6,517 bases of DNA from DAOVGU01 sp030637775 [NCBI: bacterium] (GTDB lineage: Bacteria > Ratteibacteria > UBA8468), in the NCBI GenBank assembly GCA_030637775.1, contig DAOWFY010000054.1:1-6517 (forward strand), read 5' to 3'. The notes under the pieces are model-generated. The model saw nothing but the letters and a program-made list of their open reading frames with translations. It searched no databases and was not told the origin of the DNA. The position numbers and the translations under genes were made by a program. How positions within the stretch are numbered: position 1 is the first letter of the stretch; the number at the start of each line of letters is the position of its first letter. Of the stretch, positions 1 through 5,608 are shown piece after piece.

Positions 1-132
1 CATAAAGTTAGGCCACATGCTTCTCTTGATTATTTAACCCCAGAGGAGTATTATTATAAACATCAGGCTAATAAATTAAATGTTGAAAATGGAGTCGAAA
101 TGAAGGTGTCTCAATTCTTACCCATGTATTGA
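1..132 (+). CDS. Transposase, C-terminal end (cut by the window edge)
   Basis: Frame 1 is open from the first base to TGA at 130-132. It reads HKVRPHASLDYLTPEEYYYK near its start and ends in VSQFLPMY. The pattern RPHxxLxYLTPEEY is the signature of the C-terminal end of rve/integrase-core (DDE) transposases of the IS3/IS481 type, lying just past the catalytic Glu helix. Only the last 43 residues are present, so the DDE triad cannot be inspected and the exact IS family cannot be named. The gene points toward the HEPN/MNT pair, whose start codon is 57 bp after the transposase stop. Whether the complete transposase is intact depends on sequence left of the window. Confidence 0.8.
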   Translation, partial: HKVRPHASLDYLTPEEYYYKHQANKLNVENGVEMKVSQFLPMY

Positions 133-152
133 ACCTGCGCATTTAGTTGACA
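133..152 (+). mobile_element. Probable right end of the insertion sequence
   Basis: The 20 bases after the transposase stop end in TTGACA. Read on the minus strand they start TGTCAACTAAATGCGCAGG, which begins with TG and has the look of a terminal inverted repeat of an rve-type IS. The matching left end is outside the window, so this is inferred from position and base pattern only. Confidence 0.35.
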
Positions 153-175
153 TTTTGAATAAATTGTGGGAAAAT
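147..175 (+). promoter_or_regulatory. Candidate promoter for the HEPN/MNT pair, with the -35 inside the IS end
   Basis: A perfect TTGACA at 147-152 is followed after 17 bp by GAAAAT at 170-175, which matches 4 of 6 bases of TATAAT. Transcription would start about 182, leaving a very short leader before the ATG at 190. The -35 box coincides with the proposed outer end of the insertion sequence, so this would be a hybrid promoter formed by insertion. The -10 is weak and no strong Shine-Dalgarno precedes the ATG. Confidence 0.35.
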
Positions 176-189
176 GAACTGATATAGCC

Positions 190-600
190 ATGGATAAACG
201 AAAGGAGGAAGCAAGCCGCTGGTTGAAACAGGCAGAGAAGGATTTGAAGACAGCAGGAGATATGATTGAGAAAGAAAATTATAATTGGGCTTGTTTTATT
301 TGCCAGCAGGCAGCAGAAAAAGCTTTGAAGTCTGTCTATATCTCACGTGCAGAAAGTAGCGAACCAGTTCACAGTTTATTCTATCTCCTCCGAGGTGATG
401 CCAGGAAAGGCCTAAAGGGAATTCCTGAACTGCAGAATATGGTAAAGGAAGCACAGGAACTGGATAAAGTCTATATACCTACCCGTTATCCTAACGGAAT
501 ACCTACGGGAATCCCTTCAGAATTCTATACCCAAAAGGATGGAGAGAAATGTCTAAGAATGGCCAGGAAAATAGTTGGCGCAGTGAAAAAGCTCTTTTAG
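190..600 (+). CDS. HEPN-domain protein (likely toxin of a HEPN/MNT module)
   Basis: This 136-residue, all-helical protein matches the PF05168 HEPN pattern from end to end. RWLKQAEKDLKTAGDMIEKENY is helix 1 (residues 10-31), CFICQQAAEKALKSVYI is helix 2 (35-51), HSLFYLL follows at 61-67, LDKVYIPTRYPN is at 91-102, and a last helix rich in Arg and Lys ends the protein. HEPN proteins paired with MNT nucleotidyltransferases are commonly RNase toxins or nucleotide-binding partners. The classical Rx4-6H motif is not present in its usual form: R53 and H61 are seven residues apart, and R99 has no following His, so RNase activity cannot be assumed. The length is normal. ATG 190 is the first usable start, because an ATG at 174 is closed by a stop after two codons. 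The MNT gene starts inside its 3' end, which implies coupled translation. Confidence 0.85.
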   Translation: MDKRKEEASRWLKQAEKDLKTAGDMIEKENYNWACFICQQAAEKALKSVYISRAESSEPVHSLFYLLRGDARKGLKGIPELQNMVKEAQELDKVYIPTRYPNGIPTGIPSEFYTQKDGEKCLRMARKIVGAVKKLF

Positions 601-965
601 ATTACATTGCAAGGTTATCCCGAAAGCTCAAAGAGGTAAAAATTATTCTTTTTGGCTCGCAGGCTAGCGGTGAAAATTGCCGCTACAGCGACTATGACCT
701 CTTAGTCATTTCTGATAGTCTTCCTTCCGATTTCCACAAAAGAATTGACCTTCTCTGGGAAGAAAAACCTTCCTTTATTGATGCGATTGGTCTTAAAGTT
801 GATGAGACTGAAGAAATGATTCACCGCACTTTAATTCTGAAGGCTCTGACTCAAGGAGTTGTCCTTAAAGGAAATGTAGATTTTCTCAAAACACTTGCCC
901 ATAGATATATAAAAAAGGAAGGCCTTGTTCCTACTCCTATTGGCTTCACTCACTATAGGCCTTAA
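549..965 (+). CDS. MNT-type minimal nucleotidyltransferase (likely antitoxin)
   Basis: The pol-beta superfamily signature is complete: FGSQASGENCRYSDYDLLVI at residues 35-54 gives the G36-S37 pair and the metal-binding D48 and D50, with D78 in FIDAIGLKV as a plausible third acid. In studied HEPN/MNT modules the MNT protein neutralises HEPN by transferring AMP to it. The start ATG 549 lies 52 bp inside the HEPN gene in another frame. AAGGA at 535-539 and GGAG at 541-544 provide the ribosome site. The catalytic core ends near GVVLKGN (residue 109). Most proteins of this kind stop about there, whereas this one runs on for about 29 residues to FTHYRP. That tail is encoded antisense to a terminator-like site and to the end of a minus-strand gene remnant, so it may be foreign to the family. 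Confidence 0.85.
   Translation: MSKNGQENSWRSEKALLDYIARLSRKLKEVKIILFGSQASGENCRYSDYDLLVISDSLPSDFHKRIDLLWEEKPSFIDAIGLKVDETEEMIHRTLILKALTQGVVLKGNVDFLKTLAHRYIKKEGLVPTPIGFTHYRP
911..932 (-). terminator. Weak intrinsic terminator candidate for the minus-strand operon
   Basis: On the minus strand AGGAA (932-928) can pair with TTCCT (920-916) around a 7-base loop, and a run of T follows (916-911). It begins 13 bp after the stop of the remnant that closes the minus-strand operon. The stem is only five pairs, so efficiency would be modest. It lies antisense within the MNT reading frame. Confidence 0.35.
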
Positions 966-1080
966 ATAAGGCGCGGTAATAGTGAAGTAGCCTCTCCGGC
1001 TCTGGATTTGCAGGAATTTCCGCAAGACAGAAGCCATTGTACCCGCCTTTCAGTTTATTTGCCCACAATTTCACTGACAT
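946..1080 (-). pseudogene. C-terminal remnant of a xylose-isomerase-like TIM-barrel protein
   Basis: A 44-codon frame from ATG 1080 to TGA 946 reads MSVKLWANKLKGGYNGF, then CLAEIPANPEPERLLHYYRA and LFKAYSE. The pattern (helix)-LKxxGYxGFxxxEIP-x-NPEPExxLxxYRxLF is how sugar phosphate isomerase/epimerase (AP endonuclease 2, xylose-isomerase-like) proteins end: last beta-strand with Glu, then the last helix. Such proteins are about 250-300 residues, so roughly 85-90 percent is missing. A TGA lies directly before the ATG, so this frame does not extend further upstream. The first codons overlap the end of the PD40 gene in another frame. There is no clear ribosome site. It is most likely the tail left after a deletion removed the rest of the last operon gene; a real small protein is the less likely alternative. 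The family call is from motif recall only. Confidence 0.55.
950..985. repeat. Nested inverted repeat between convergent genes
   Basis: TCACTAT (950-956) is the exact reverse complement of ATAGTGA (979-985). Inside it GCCTTA (959-964) pairs with TAAGGC (967-972). Together they allow 13 base pairs with an asymmetric internal loop (2 versus 6 bases). The hairpin spans the stop codon of the MNT gene and the last codons of the minus-strand remnant. No T-run follows on either strand, so it is not a standard intrinsic terminator, but it could protect or stop convergent transcripts. Confidence 0.4.
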
Positions 1081-2194
1081 TCAATACATAAATCTGCCGG
1101 CTTCCTTCATGGGCTGAGTCTATACATATCTTTTTGCCATCACGGCTCCACCGGGGGTGAAGGTCACAACGGATTTCACCGGTAAGTTCCGGAGGAGAAA
1201 AGAAATCTCCCGGATTTATTCTCTTGCCATCTACTACCCGATACAGGATAAGTCTTCGCATTTGTTTAGCATCTGGATAGGTATCGGTAAGGATATACTT
1301 TCTATCCGGGGAGTAACTGCAATGCCCATCAGAGGTCAATACTCCTTCTCCGACAATTTCTTTTTTAGAAGTTTTGTCAGTAAATAGCAAATAATGATTA
1401 TGAAAATATTCCCAGGCTAAAATTTGGGATGAGTTATACCAGTCAAAATGTGATATTTGGTCGGATAGATGAAAGATATCGGAACCATCTACATTCACCG
1501 TAAACATCCTGGTATATAAAAGATTTTTCTTTCTCCACCGATGAAGAAAAAGGAATCGGGAATTGTCTGAGTTGAATAACAAATGGTTGAAATAATGCTT
1601 GCATCCATCCATGCTGTCTTTATGCTTGAACTCCACAATCTGTTTTATAGATATTATTAGTTTATATTCGCCGGTTTCTATATCCATTAAATAAATGCCA
1701 TCATCCGCCGGAGCCAACTCATCTTCCCAGGGGTCAGCCAGTCCAACGTAGCCGTAGCCAGGACGCATCTTATGAATTCGGGCAAAGTTCACACTCAGAG
1801 CAAGTTTCCCGTCATTACTTACGGCATATACCGGCAAAGGTAACTGCCTGCTTTCACCAGTGAATAGATTGCGAATGTGAGAGACAAATCTATCCTTTTC
1901 ACGCGAATTATAAATGATAAGACTCTCAGGGGCGCTCGGCATCCACCTGAGCATCGTCCCCTGCTGCCAATTCCAGGTTTTAGTTTCGGCTATCGGTCTC
2001 CAGCGATTATTATTTTCTGTATCGATTAAGCCAATTACGGCGGTATCGTCAGGTCCAGGAGGATGGTCCATAAATTCAGTCTCCATGCCCAGCATATATC
2101 TACCGGTTTTATCCCAGGGAGATTTATCATAATAGCCGAAAAAGCGGTGCTTTGGACCAGATGTTACCGCACGAGCGATAAACCTATTTTTCAT
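1055..2194 (-). CDS. PD40 beta-propeller protein, oligogalacturonate-lyase-like
   Basis: This 379-residue protein is built of repeated beta-propeller blades with the PD40 signature: AVSNDGKLALSV (124-135), LLFNSDNSRFLFLHRW (205-220), SYSPDRKYILTDT (293-305) and HPRWSRDGKKICID (346-359). It opens with HRFFGYYDKSPWDKTGRYML, typical of a well-conserved family of uncertain function related to PL22 oligogalacturonate lyases. Conserved histidines in HFDW (249), DGHCS (291), DLHP (346) and SAHEG (362) recall the metal-binding site of PL22 enzymes, but I cannot align them here. No signal peptide or membrane segment is visible, so it should be cytoplasmic. It starts 7 bp after the UroD-like gene C stop, without a strong Shine-Dalgarno, so translation probably depends on coupling. 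Its end, IYVLNVSEIVGK, looks like a natural family end. The substrate is unknown; a role with a sugar or uronate polymer fragment is inference from the fold. Confidence 0.8.
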   Translation of the reverse strand: MKNRFIARAVTSGPKHRFFGYYDKSPWDKTGRYMLGMETEFMDHPPGPDDTAVIGLIDTENNNRWRPIAETKTWNWQQGTMLRWMPSAPESLIIYNSREKDRFVSHIRNLFTGESRQLPLPVYAVSNDGKLALSVNFARIHKMRPGYGYVGLADPWEDELAPADDGIYLMDIETGEYKLIISIKQIVEFKHKDSMDGCKHYFNHLLFNSDNSRFLFLHRWRKKNLLYTRMFTVNVDGSDIFHLSDQISHFDWYNSSQILAWEYFHNHYLLFTDKTSKKEIVGEGVLTSDGHCSYSPDRKYILTDTYPDAKQMRRLILYRVVDGKRINPGDFFSPPELTGEIRCDLHPRWSRDGKKICIDSAHEGSRQIYVLNVSEIVGK

Positions 2195-2201
2195 TATTAT
2201 A

Positions 2202-3389
2202 TTACAGCCAACCGGTCAGTTTTGCCAGGAGGCGGGAGTATTCAATATAATTGTCCCAGGAAATATCGGAGGGAACGCCATGGTCACAGGAGGGAATAAA
2301 TCCTCCCTTTTTTAATAATGGTGGTACTACCCGCATCACTTCCTTTTCTATTATCTTACCACCCTTGGCAATGGCACGCTTATCAATCCCTCCGTGGTAA
2401 GCCATTTGCTTACCATAGGTTTTGCGGTATTGCACAATGTCATTTCCGGCGGCCACCTCCATTGGACAACAGCAATTGATACCGGCTTCAATCCAGAGAG
2501 GGATTAATTCGCCAATATAGCCGTCGGAATCCAGATCAATTATGGGACAGCCCCCTCCTCTGTCTTCCCCTCCCTCGAGGGGAGGGGATTGAGGGGAGGG
2601 CGATAGTTGCGAAATTTTCTTAATCTGATTAGCCCAGCGCTTCCAGACCGGCAGGAGAAATCTTCTAACCATCTCTGGCGAAATCATACTATGTTCTTTG
2701 TAAGCCATATCCTCGGAGATACAGATATGGTCAACCGCAACATTTTTCAGGATCGGGGACAATGTTTCCGAGATAAATTTGCTCCAGAAATCAATCATCT
2801 CGGCCACAAAATCTGGCTCTTTAATCATCAGCATACAGAGATTCTCAAATCCGCACCATTCCCGTAATTGCCAGAATGGACCGTTAACTCCGAGACTAAC
2901 AATATCATCTCTATCTTTCAATTTTCGGCATCTCTCCGCAAAATCTTCCGGGAAACGACCCGGTGTCTCAGGATTATATCTTTCCTTCATCCTTTCCCAG
3001 TCTTTTCTATTTTCTACCGGGAATTTGTGCCATTTTCTGGTGACAAAGTCCTTGGCACTGCGGATATAGGTGTAGTCGTATTTGTCCGAAATCTCGGTGA
3101 TTGCTCCCATCCAGTCCTGAACAATGTAATGCCCATCCTTGTGCTCCAGCACCTTCTCCTCAAATTTAGGCATCATCTGGAAGGAAACACCCAAGCTCAC
3201 CTGGGGTTTTGTTTGTTCCGGCTCTATTCCTAAGATTTCAAGAAGAACATCATAGTAGTTTTTCCCTTGGGGAAGGCCCTGTTTATGCCAGGCGGCAAGA
3301 GTAGATTCCCTTGCTCCTCCCGGAGAGAAAGGTATTTTATCCGGCTTTCCAAACAATAATGCCTCTCTAAATCTTTCCCTCGGATTCAT
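2202..3389 (-). CDS. UroD/MtaA-superfamily protein C, carrying an in-frame repeat insert
   Basis: From ATG 3389 the protein has 395 residues and opens MNPRERFREALLFGKPDKIP, the usual start of the uroporphyrinogen decarboxylase/MtaA superfamily. A longer frame to 3503 exists but would read back through the end of gene B, and its extra residues look non-native. The chosen ATG lies 1 bp after the gene B stop (TAA-A-ATG). Family landmarks follow: SLGVNGPFWQLREW (165-178), the MIKEPDFVAEMIDFW module (188-202), ISEDMAYKEHSMISPEMVRRF (224-244), PIIDLDSDG (282-290), YHGGIDKRAI (331-340) and GGFIPSCDHGVPSDISW (362-378). DLDSDG stands where MtaA-type proteins have the zinc-binding HxCG, so classical zinc chemistry is doubtful. 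Residues about 259-280 (ISQLSPSPQSPPLEGGED plus RGGG) interrupt the join IKK-CPIIDLDSDG and come from a palindromic repeat. Without them the length is about 373, normal for the family. Exact reaction unknown; not a heme-pathway HemE. Confidence 0.85.
   Translation of the reverse strand: MNPRERFREALLFGKPDKIPFSPGGARESTLAAWHKQGLPQGKNYYDVLLEILGIEPEQTKPQVSLGVSFQMMPKFEEKVLEHKDGHYIVQDWMGAITEISDKYDYTYIRSAKDFVTRKWHKFPVENRKDWERMKERYNPETPGRFPEDFAERCRKLKDRDDIVSLGVNGPFWQLREWCGFENLCMLMIKEPDFVAEMIDFWSKFISETLSPILKNVAVDHICISEDMAYKEHSMISPEMVRRFLLPVWKRWANQIKKISQLSPSPQSPPLEGGEDRGGGCPIIDLDSDGYIGELIPLWIEAGINCCCPMEVAAGNDIVQYRKTYGKQMAYHGGIDKRAIAKGGKIIEKEVMRVVPPLLKKGGFIPSCDHGVPSDISWDNYIEYSRLLAKLTGWL
2550..2615. repeat. 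Palindromic dispersed repeat inserted in frame in UroD-like gene C
   Basis: A C/T-rich then G/A-rich block is centred on CTCGAG (2574-2579). CCCCTCC (2567-2573) faces GGGGAGGGG (2579-2587), and an outer pair CCCCCTCCTC (2551-2560) and GAGGGGAGGG (2591-2600) gives further imperfect pairing. The composition is wholly unlike the surrounding gene. Read with the gene it gives SPSPQSPPLEGGEDRGGG, a peptide resembling a repeat I recall being scattered through many uncultivated-bacterium genomes. Its span is about 66 bp, a multiple of three, so the frame is kept. The boundaries are estimated from the protein family and may be off by a few codons. Confidence 0.7.
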
Positions 3390-3390
3390 T

Positions 3391-4554
3391 TTAAGTTGTG
3401 TCAGCATCAGGAGATGCTTCCCACTTAAACATTTTATCCTGAACTGAATGCCAGAGAGAGAGGACTGAGGACGGTTCTTCCCCTTCGGGTAAGTTAAAGA
3501 CAAGAAGAAGGGTTCCCTTTTTATGAAGGGGTTTTAAAAGTCGCACAAAGTATTCTTCCGTTCCTTCTTTTTCTTTCCTCGGAAAGGAGCCATAGTAGAT
3601 TTTCCCTTTAGATTCTAATTTTGGCAAGATTTTAGCCGGGTCATAATTTTCCGGATTGCCAAAGTTGATTCCCTTAACCTCGGGTATCCCCAAGAAGATA
3701 TCAAGAAGATGATTCCCTTTACCACAGAAGTGGAGCCAACCCCCTTCAAAAGGAGACAATGCTTTTTTAATATAAGGGGCGACAAATTTCTTAACTAAAT
3801 CGGGAGAGAGGAGGGTGGTTGTATCCTCACAGCAGCGCACTCCACAATTCCCCATAGAGAGAGAGTTGCCATGATACCCTGTATTTAAAGGTTCGTCAAC
3901 TACCTTCTTTAAATATTTTGTTGCCGCAATATAAACATAAGTAGAAAGCTCCATCAAATGGTGGACAAAATCCGGGTCATCATAGAGATCGGTAAATATC
4001 TCGTCCCCCCTGATTAAATGGGCAAGGTCGAAAGGACTCTGGGTATCGGGAAGGTAAACTGCCACCTTCCCCGTCAATCTTTCTTTAAAAAAACCCATAT
4101 ACTCTTTTGCTCGGGATATCAAGCCCTTTTCTGAAATTGGGTTTAAACCCTCTACGGAAAGTTTCTTAATCTCCTCCTTCTTCAAATGCTCTTTTAGCCA
4201 GGGCATCTTATCCGCAAAGACCTCTTCTTCAAGACCAAAAACAGAAGCAAGAAAACCGGTTCCCAGATTAGCTCGTACCGAAGGTAGGGCATCGCCTCCT
4301 GCCCTTACCGTGGACAGTGCTGCCCAGGCCTGTTCATACAACATTTTCTCCTTATCAAAGAACTGTTCCTTGAGGTTATAAGAAGGGGAATTTTTTCTTT
4401 CTAAGATTGAACCCCCTGCGAGCAAAAGAGGAAGATAGTCTAATTTCTCTCCTCTCCAAACGGCTGCCTGCCGTGCCTGACTCTGTAGTGGCGCTTGCTC
4501 TGCTCCTAACAAATTTAAAACTTTATCTAAAGGTACCCGCGAACTTGTATTCAT
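3391..4554 (-). CDS. UroD/MtaA-superfamily protein B
   Basis: This 387-residue protein belongs to the UroD/MtaA superfamily in its middle and C-terminal parts: VAVYLPDTQSPFDLAHLIRG (164-183) with the following DDPDFVHHLMEL module (192-203), GNCGVRCCEDTTTLLSPDLV (235-254) and GGWLHFCGKGNHLLDIFL (271-288). H275 and C277 form the HxC pair that binds zinc in MtaA/CmuA-type methyltransferases. The third ligand, a Cys near the C-terminus, is not visible; LLLVFNLPEGEEP (349-361) stands in that part. Extra cysteines C237, C241 and C242 could serve instead, but that is a guess. The N-terminal 100 residues are divergent from proteins A and C. Its ATG overlaps the gene A stop as ATGA, so the two are translationally coupled, and gene C follows after 1 bp. 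Methyl transfer or a decarboxylase-like reaction is possible; no corrinoid-binding protein is in the window to support the former. Confidence 0.8.
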   Translation of the reverse strand: MNTSSRVPLDKVLNLLGAEQAPLQSQARQAAVWRGEKLDYLPLLLAGGSILERKNSPSYNLKEQFFDKEKMLYEQAWAALSTVRAGGDALPSVRANLGTGFLASVFGLEEEVFADKMPWLKEHLKKEEIKKLSVEGLNPISEKGLISRAKEYMGFFKERLTGKVAVYLPDTQSPFDLAHLIRGDEIFTDLYDDPDFVHHLMELSTYVYIAATKYLKKVVDEPLNTGYHGNSLSMGNCGVRCCEDTTTLLSPDLVKKFVAPYIKKALSPFEGGWLHFCGKGNHLLDIFLGIPEVKGINFGNPENYDPAKILPKLESKGKIYYGSFPRKEKEGTEEYFVRLLKPLHKKGTLLLVFNLPEGEEPSSVLSLWHSVQDKMFKWEASPDADTT

Positions 4555-5537
4555 TTTAGAGGGTAATCTCCATACTTATGAAGAGTCTCCAAGGCGGCCA
4601 TATAGTTATCATATTTACTTCCAAAACATACACTATTACTGGTGCCTGAAATGAATCCTCCGCCAGGAGCTGCGTATTTTAAAGCGTAGAGCACATCTTT
4701 CCTGTTCTCTTCCGGTGTTCCATCGACAAGAGTCTCAATATTTATTCCTCCCCAAAAGGCTATTTTGTTGCCATATTTTTCCTTTAATCTTTTAAGGTCC
4801 ATATCTGCTGTCTTGCAGGCAATAGATTGCCAGCACTCATAGCCAGCCTCAATCAGTATATCCATTATCTTCCAATTATTGCCACAATTATGGCTCATTA
4901 CCCTTACTCCCCTTTGGTGCCCATAATCACTTAATTTTTTCATCCCGGGCAGAAATATTCTTCGGATAGTCTCGGGAGAAACCATCGGACCGTTAGAATC
5001 AGAAAAATCTCCCCCCGGCATAATGGTGTCCACCCCTTCATCGATACAGATTTTTGCTTTGCCATCTTGCCCTTTCTTCTTTATTTTAAATCCTGCATCA
5101 GGTGCATATTCTGATTCAAAAAATTCTCTTACCTCTTCTTTCGACTGAAATCTCCTTATTGAAGGAGTAGATACGCACAATATAGCATCATTTCCGGCAG
5201 AGTATTTAAAGATGCGTCCCCCTTGATCTTCCCATGTTTTTTCGTCTATTTGTTTGATTTTCTCCGGTTGTAAATCCCTGGGAGGAACAAAATGTACCGG
5301 CACCAAATCCTGGTCAAGTTTTTCTATAAGTTCTACTAAATCCTTCTTATAACTTTCTACTACCTCATCTCTTTTGCCAGCCCACAGGGCTAAGGTTTCT
5401 TTCCGCCTATTTCTCCAGTAGGTATCTCTTCCGATTACCTTTTCTGCTGTATCATGGTCTATTCCCCATTCTCCTATCGGAACCCGATCTGGCTCCTTAT
5501 AGTCTAAGGTTTGTAACACTCTCTCTTTTGAATTCAT
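4551..5537 (-). CDS. UroD/MtaA-superfamily protein A, probably with an internal deletion
   Basis: This 328-residue protein starts MNSKERVLQTLDYKEPDRVP, a standard superfamily N-terminus. Its C-terminal half is very typical: GVDTIMPGGDFSDSNGPMVS (168-187), VMSHNCGNNWKIMDILIEAG (213-232), FWGGINIETLVDGTPEE (261-277) and GGGFISGTSNSVCFGSKYDN (292-311). H216 and C218 form the HxC pair, and C304 fits the late third zinc ligand of MtaA-type enzymes. It is thus the only one of the three with a complete candidate metal site. Between about residues 148 and 165 the chain jumps from EYAPDAGF through a Lys-rich stretch to DEGVD. It lacks the module (GxExL...PDFV...) that B and C carry at this place, so about 60 residues seem to be missing in frame. 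No good Shine-Dalgarno precedes ATG 5537, but the stop of an upstream gene tail overlaps it as ATGA. Confidence 0.8.
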   Translation of the reverse strand: MNSKERVLQTLDYKEPDRVPIGEWGIDHDTAEKVIGRDTYWRNRRKETLALWAGKRDEVVESYKKDLVELIEKLDQDLVPVHFVPPRDLQPEKIKQIDEKTWEDQGGRIFKYSAGNDAILCVSTPSIRRFQSKEEVREFFESEYAPDAGFKIKKKGQDGKAKICIDEGVDTIMPGGDFSDSNGPMVSPETIRRIFLPGMKKLSDYGHQRGVRVMSHNCGNNWKIMDILIEAGYECWQSIACKTADMDLKRLKEKYGNKIAFWGGINIETLVDGTPEENRKDVLYALKYAAPGGGFISGTSNSVCFGSKYDNYMAALETLHKYGDYPLK

Positions 5538-5608
5538 AATAAAGAATTTATTTCTCTAAAGATCTCCAGCACCTCCAAGCATGAATGTGTTTCCGCCCCT
5601 TCTTTATC
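5534..5608 (-). pseudogene. Orphan gene tail coupled to UroD-like gene A
   Basis: The minus frame after a TGA at 5611-5609 reads DKEGAETHSCLEVLEIFREI and then NSLL before TGA 5536-5534, which overlaps the gene A start as ATGA. That arrangement copies the A/B junction and marks the end of a coupled operon gene. The sequence looks like a C-terminal amphipathic helix of a real protein, but I cannot name the family. Its 5' part is replaced by the DUF3368 toxin remnant, with a junction near 5590-5605. Reading it as coding is inference from the overlap pattern and composition. Confidence 0.4.

Noticed and set aside
831-1387. Open frames on the strand opposite the MNT and propeller genes (for example 831-1037 minus and 1157-1387 plus).
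   Set aside because: Their translations show no family pattern and they lie in the shadow of well-supported genes. The real minus-strand signal in 946-1080 is in a different frame.
2289-2313. A GGAGG/CCTCC hairpin followed by a T-run on the + strand, terminator-shaped.
   Set aside because: It lies inside UroD-like gene C, where the minus strand codes for the family-typical LLKKGGFIPS. No + strand gene is upstream, so it is a by-product of Lys and Gly codons.
2280-2330. VPPLLKKGG in protein C as a second copy of the PPLEGG-type repeat.
   Set aside because: The residues match the native family pattern before the IPSxDHGVP motif, and the DNA lacks the palindrome seen at 2550-2615.
3390-3503. 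Extended N-terminus of UroD-like gene C starting at 3503.
   Set aside because: The extra 38 residues are the gene B end read in another frame. MNPRERF at 3389 is the family-typical start, 1 bp after the gene B stop.
2202-5537. Reading the three UroD-like genes as hemE of heme biosynthesis.
   Set aside because: The HxCG and late Cys in protein A and the DLDSDG in C match the MtaA/CmuA-like branch, true HemE is a single-copy gene, and no other heme genes are nearby.
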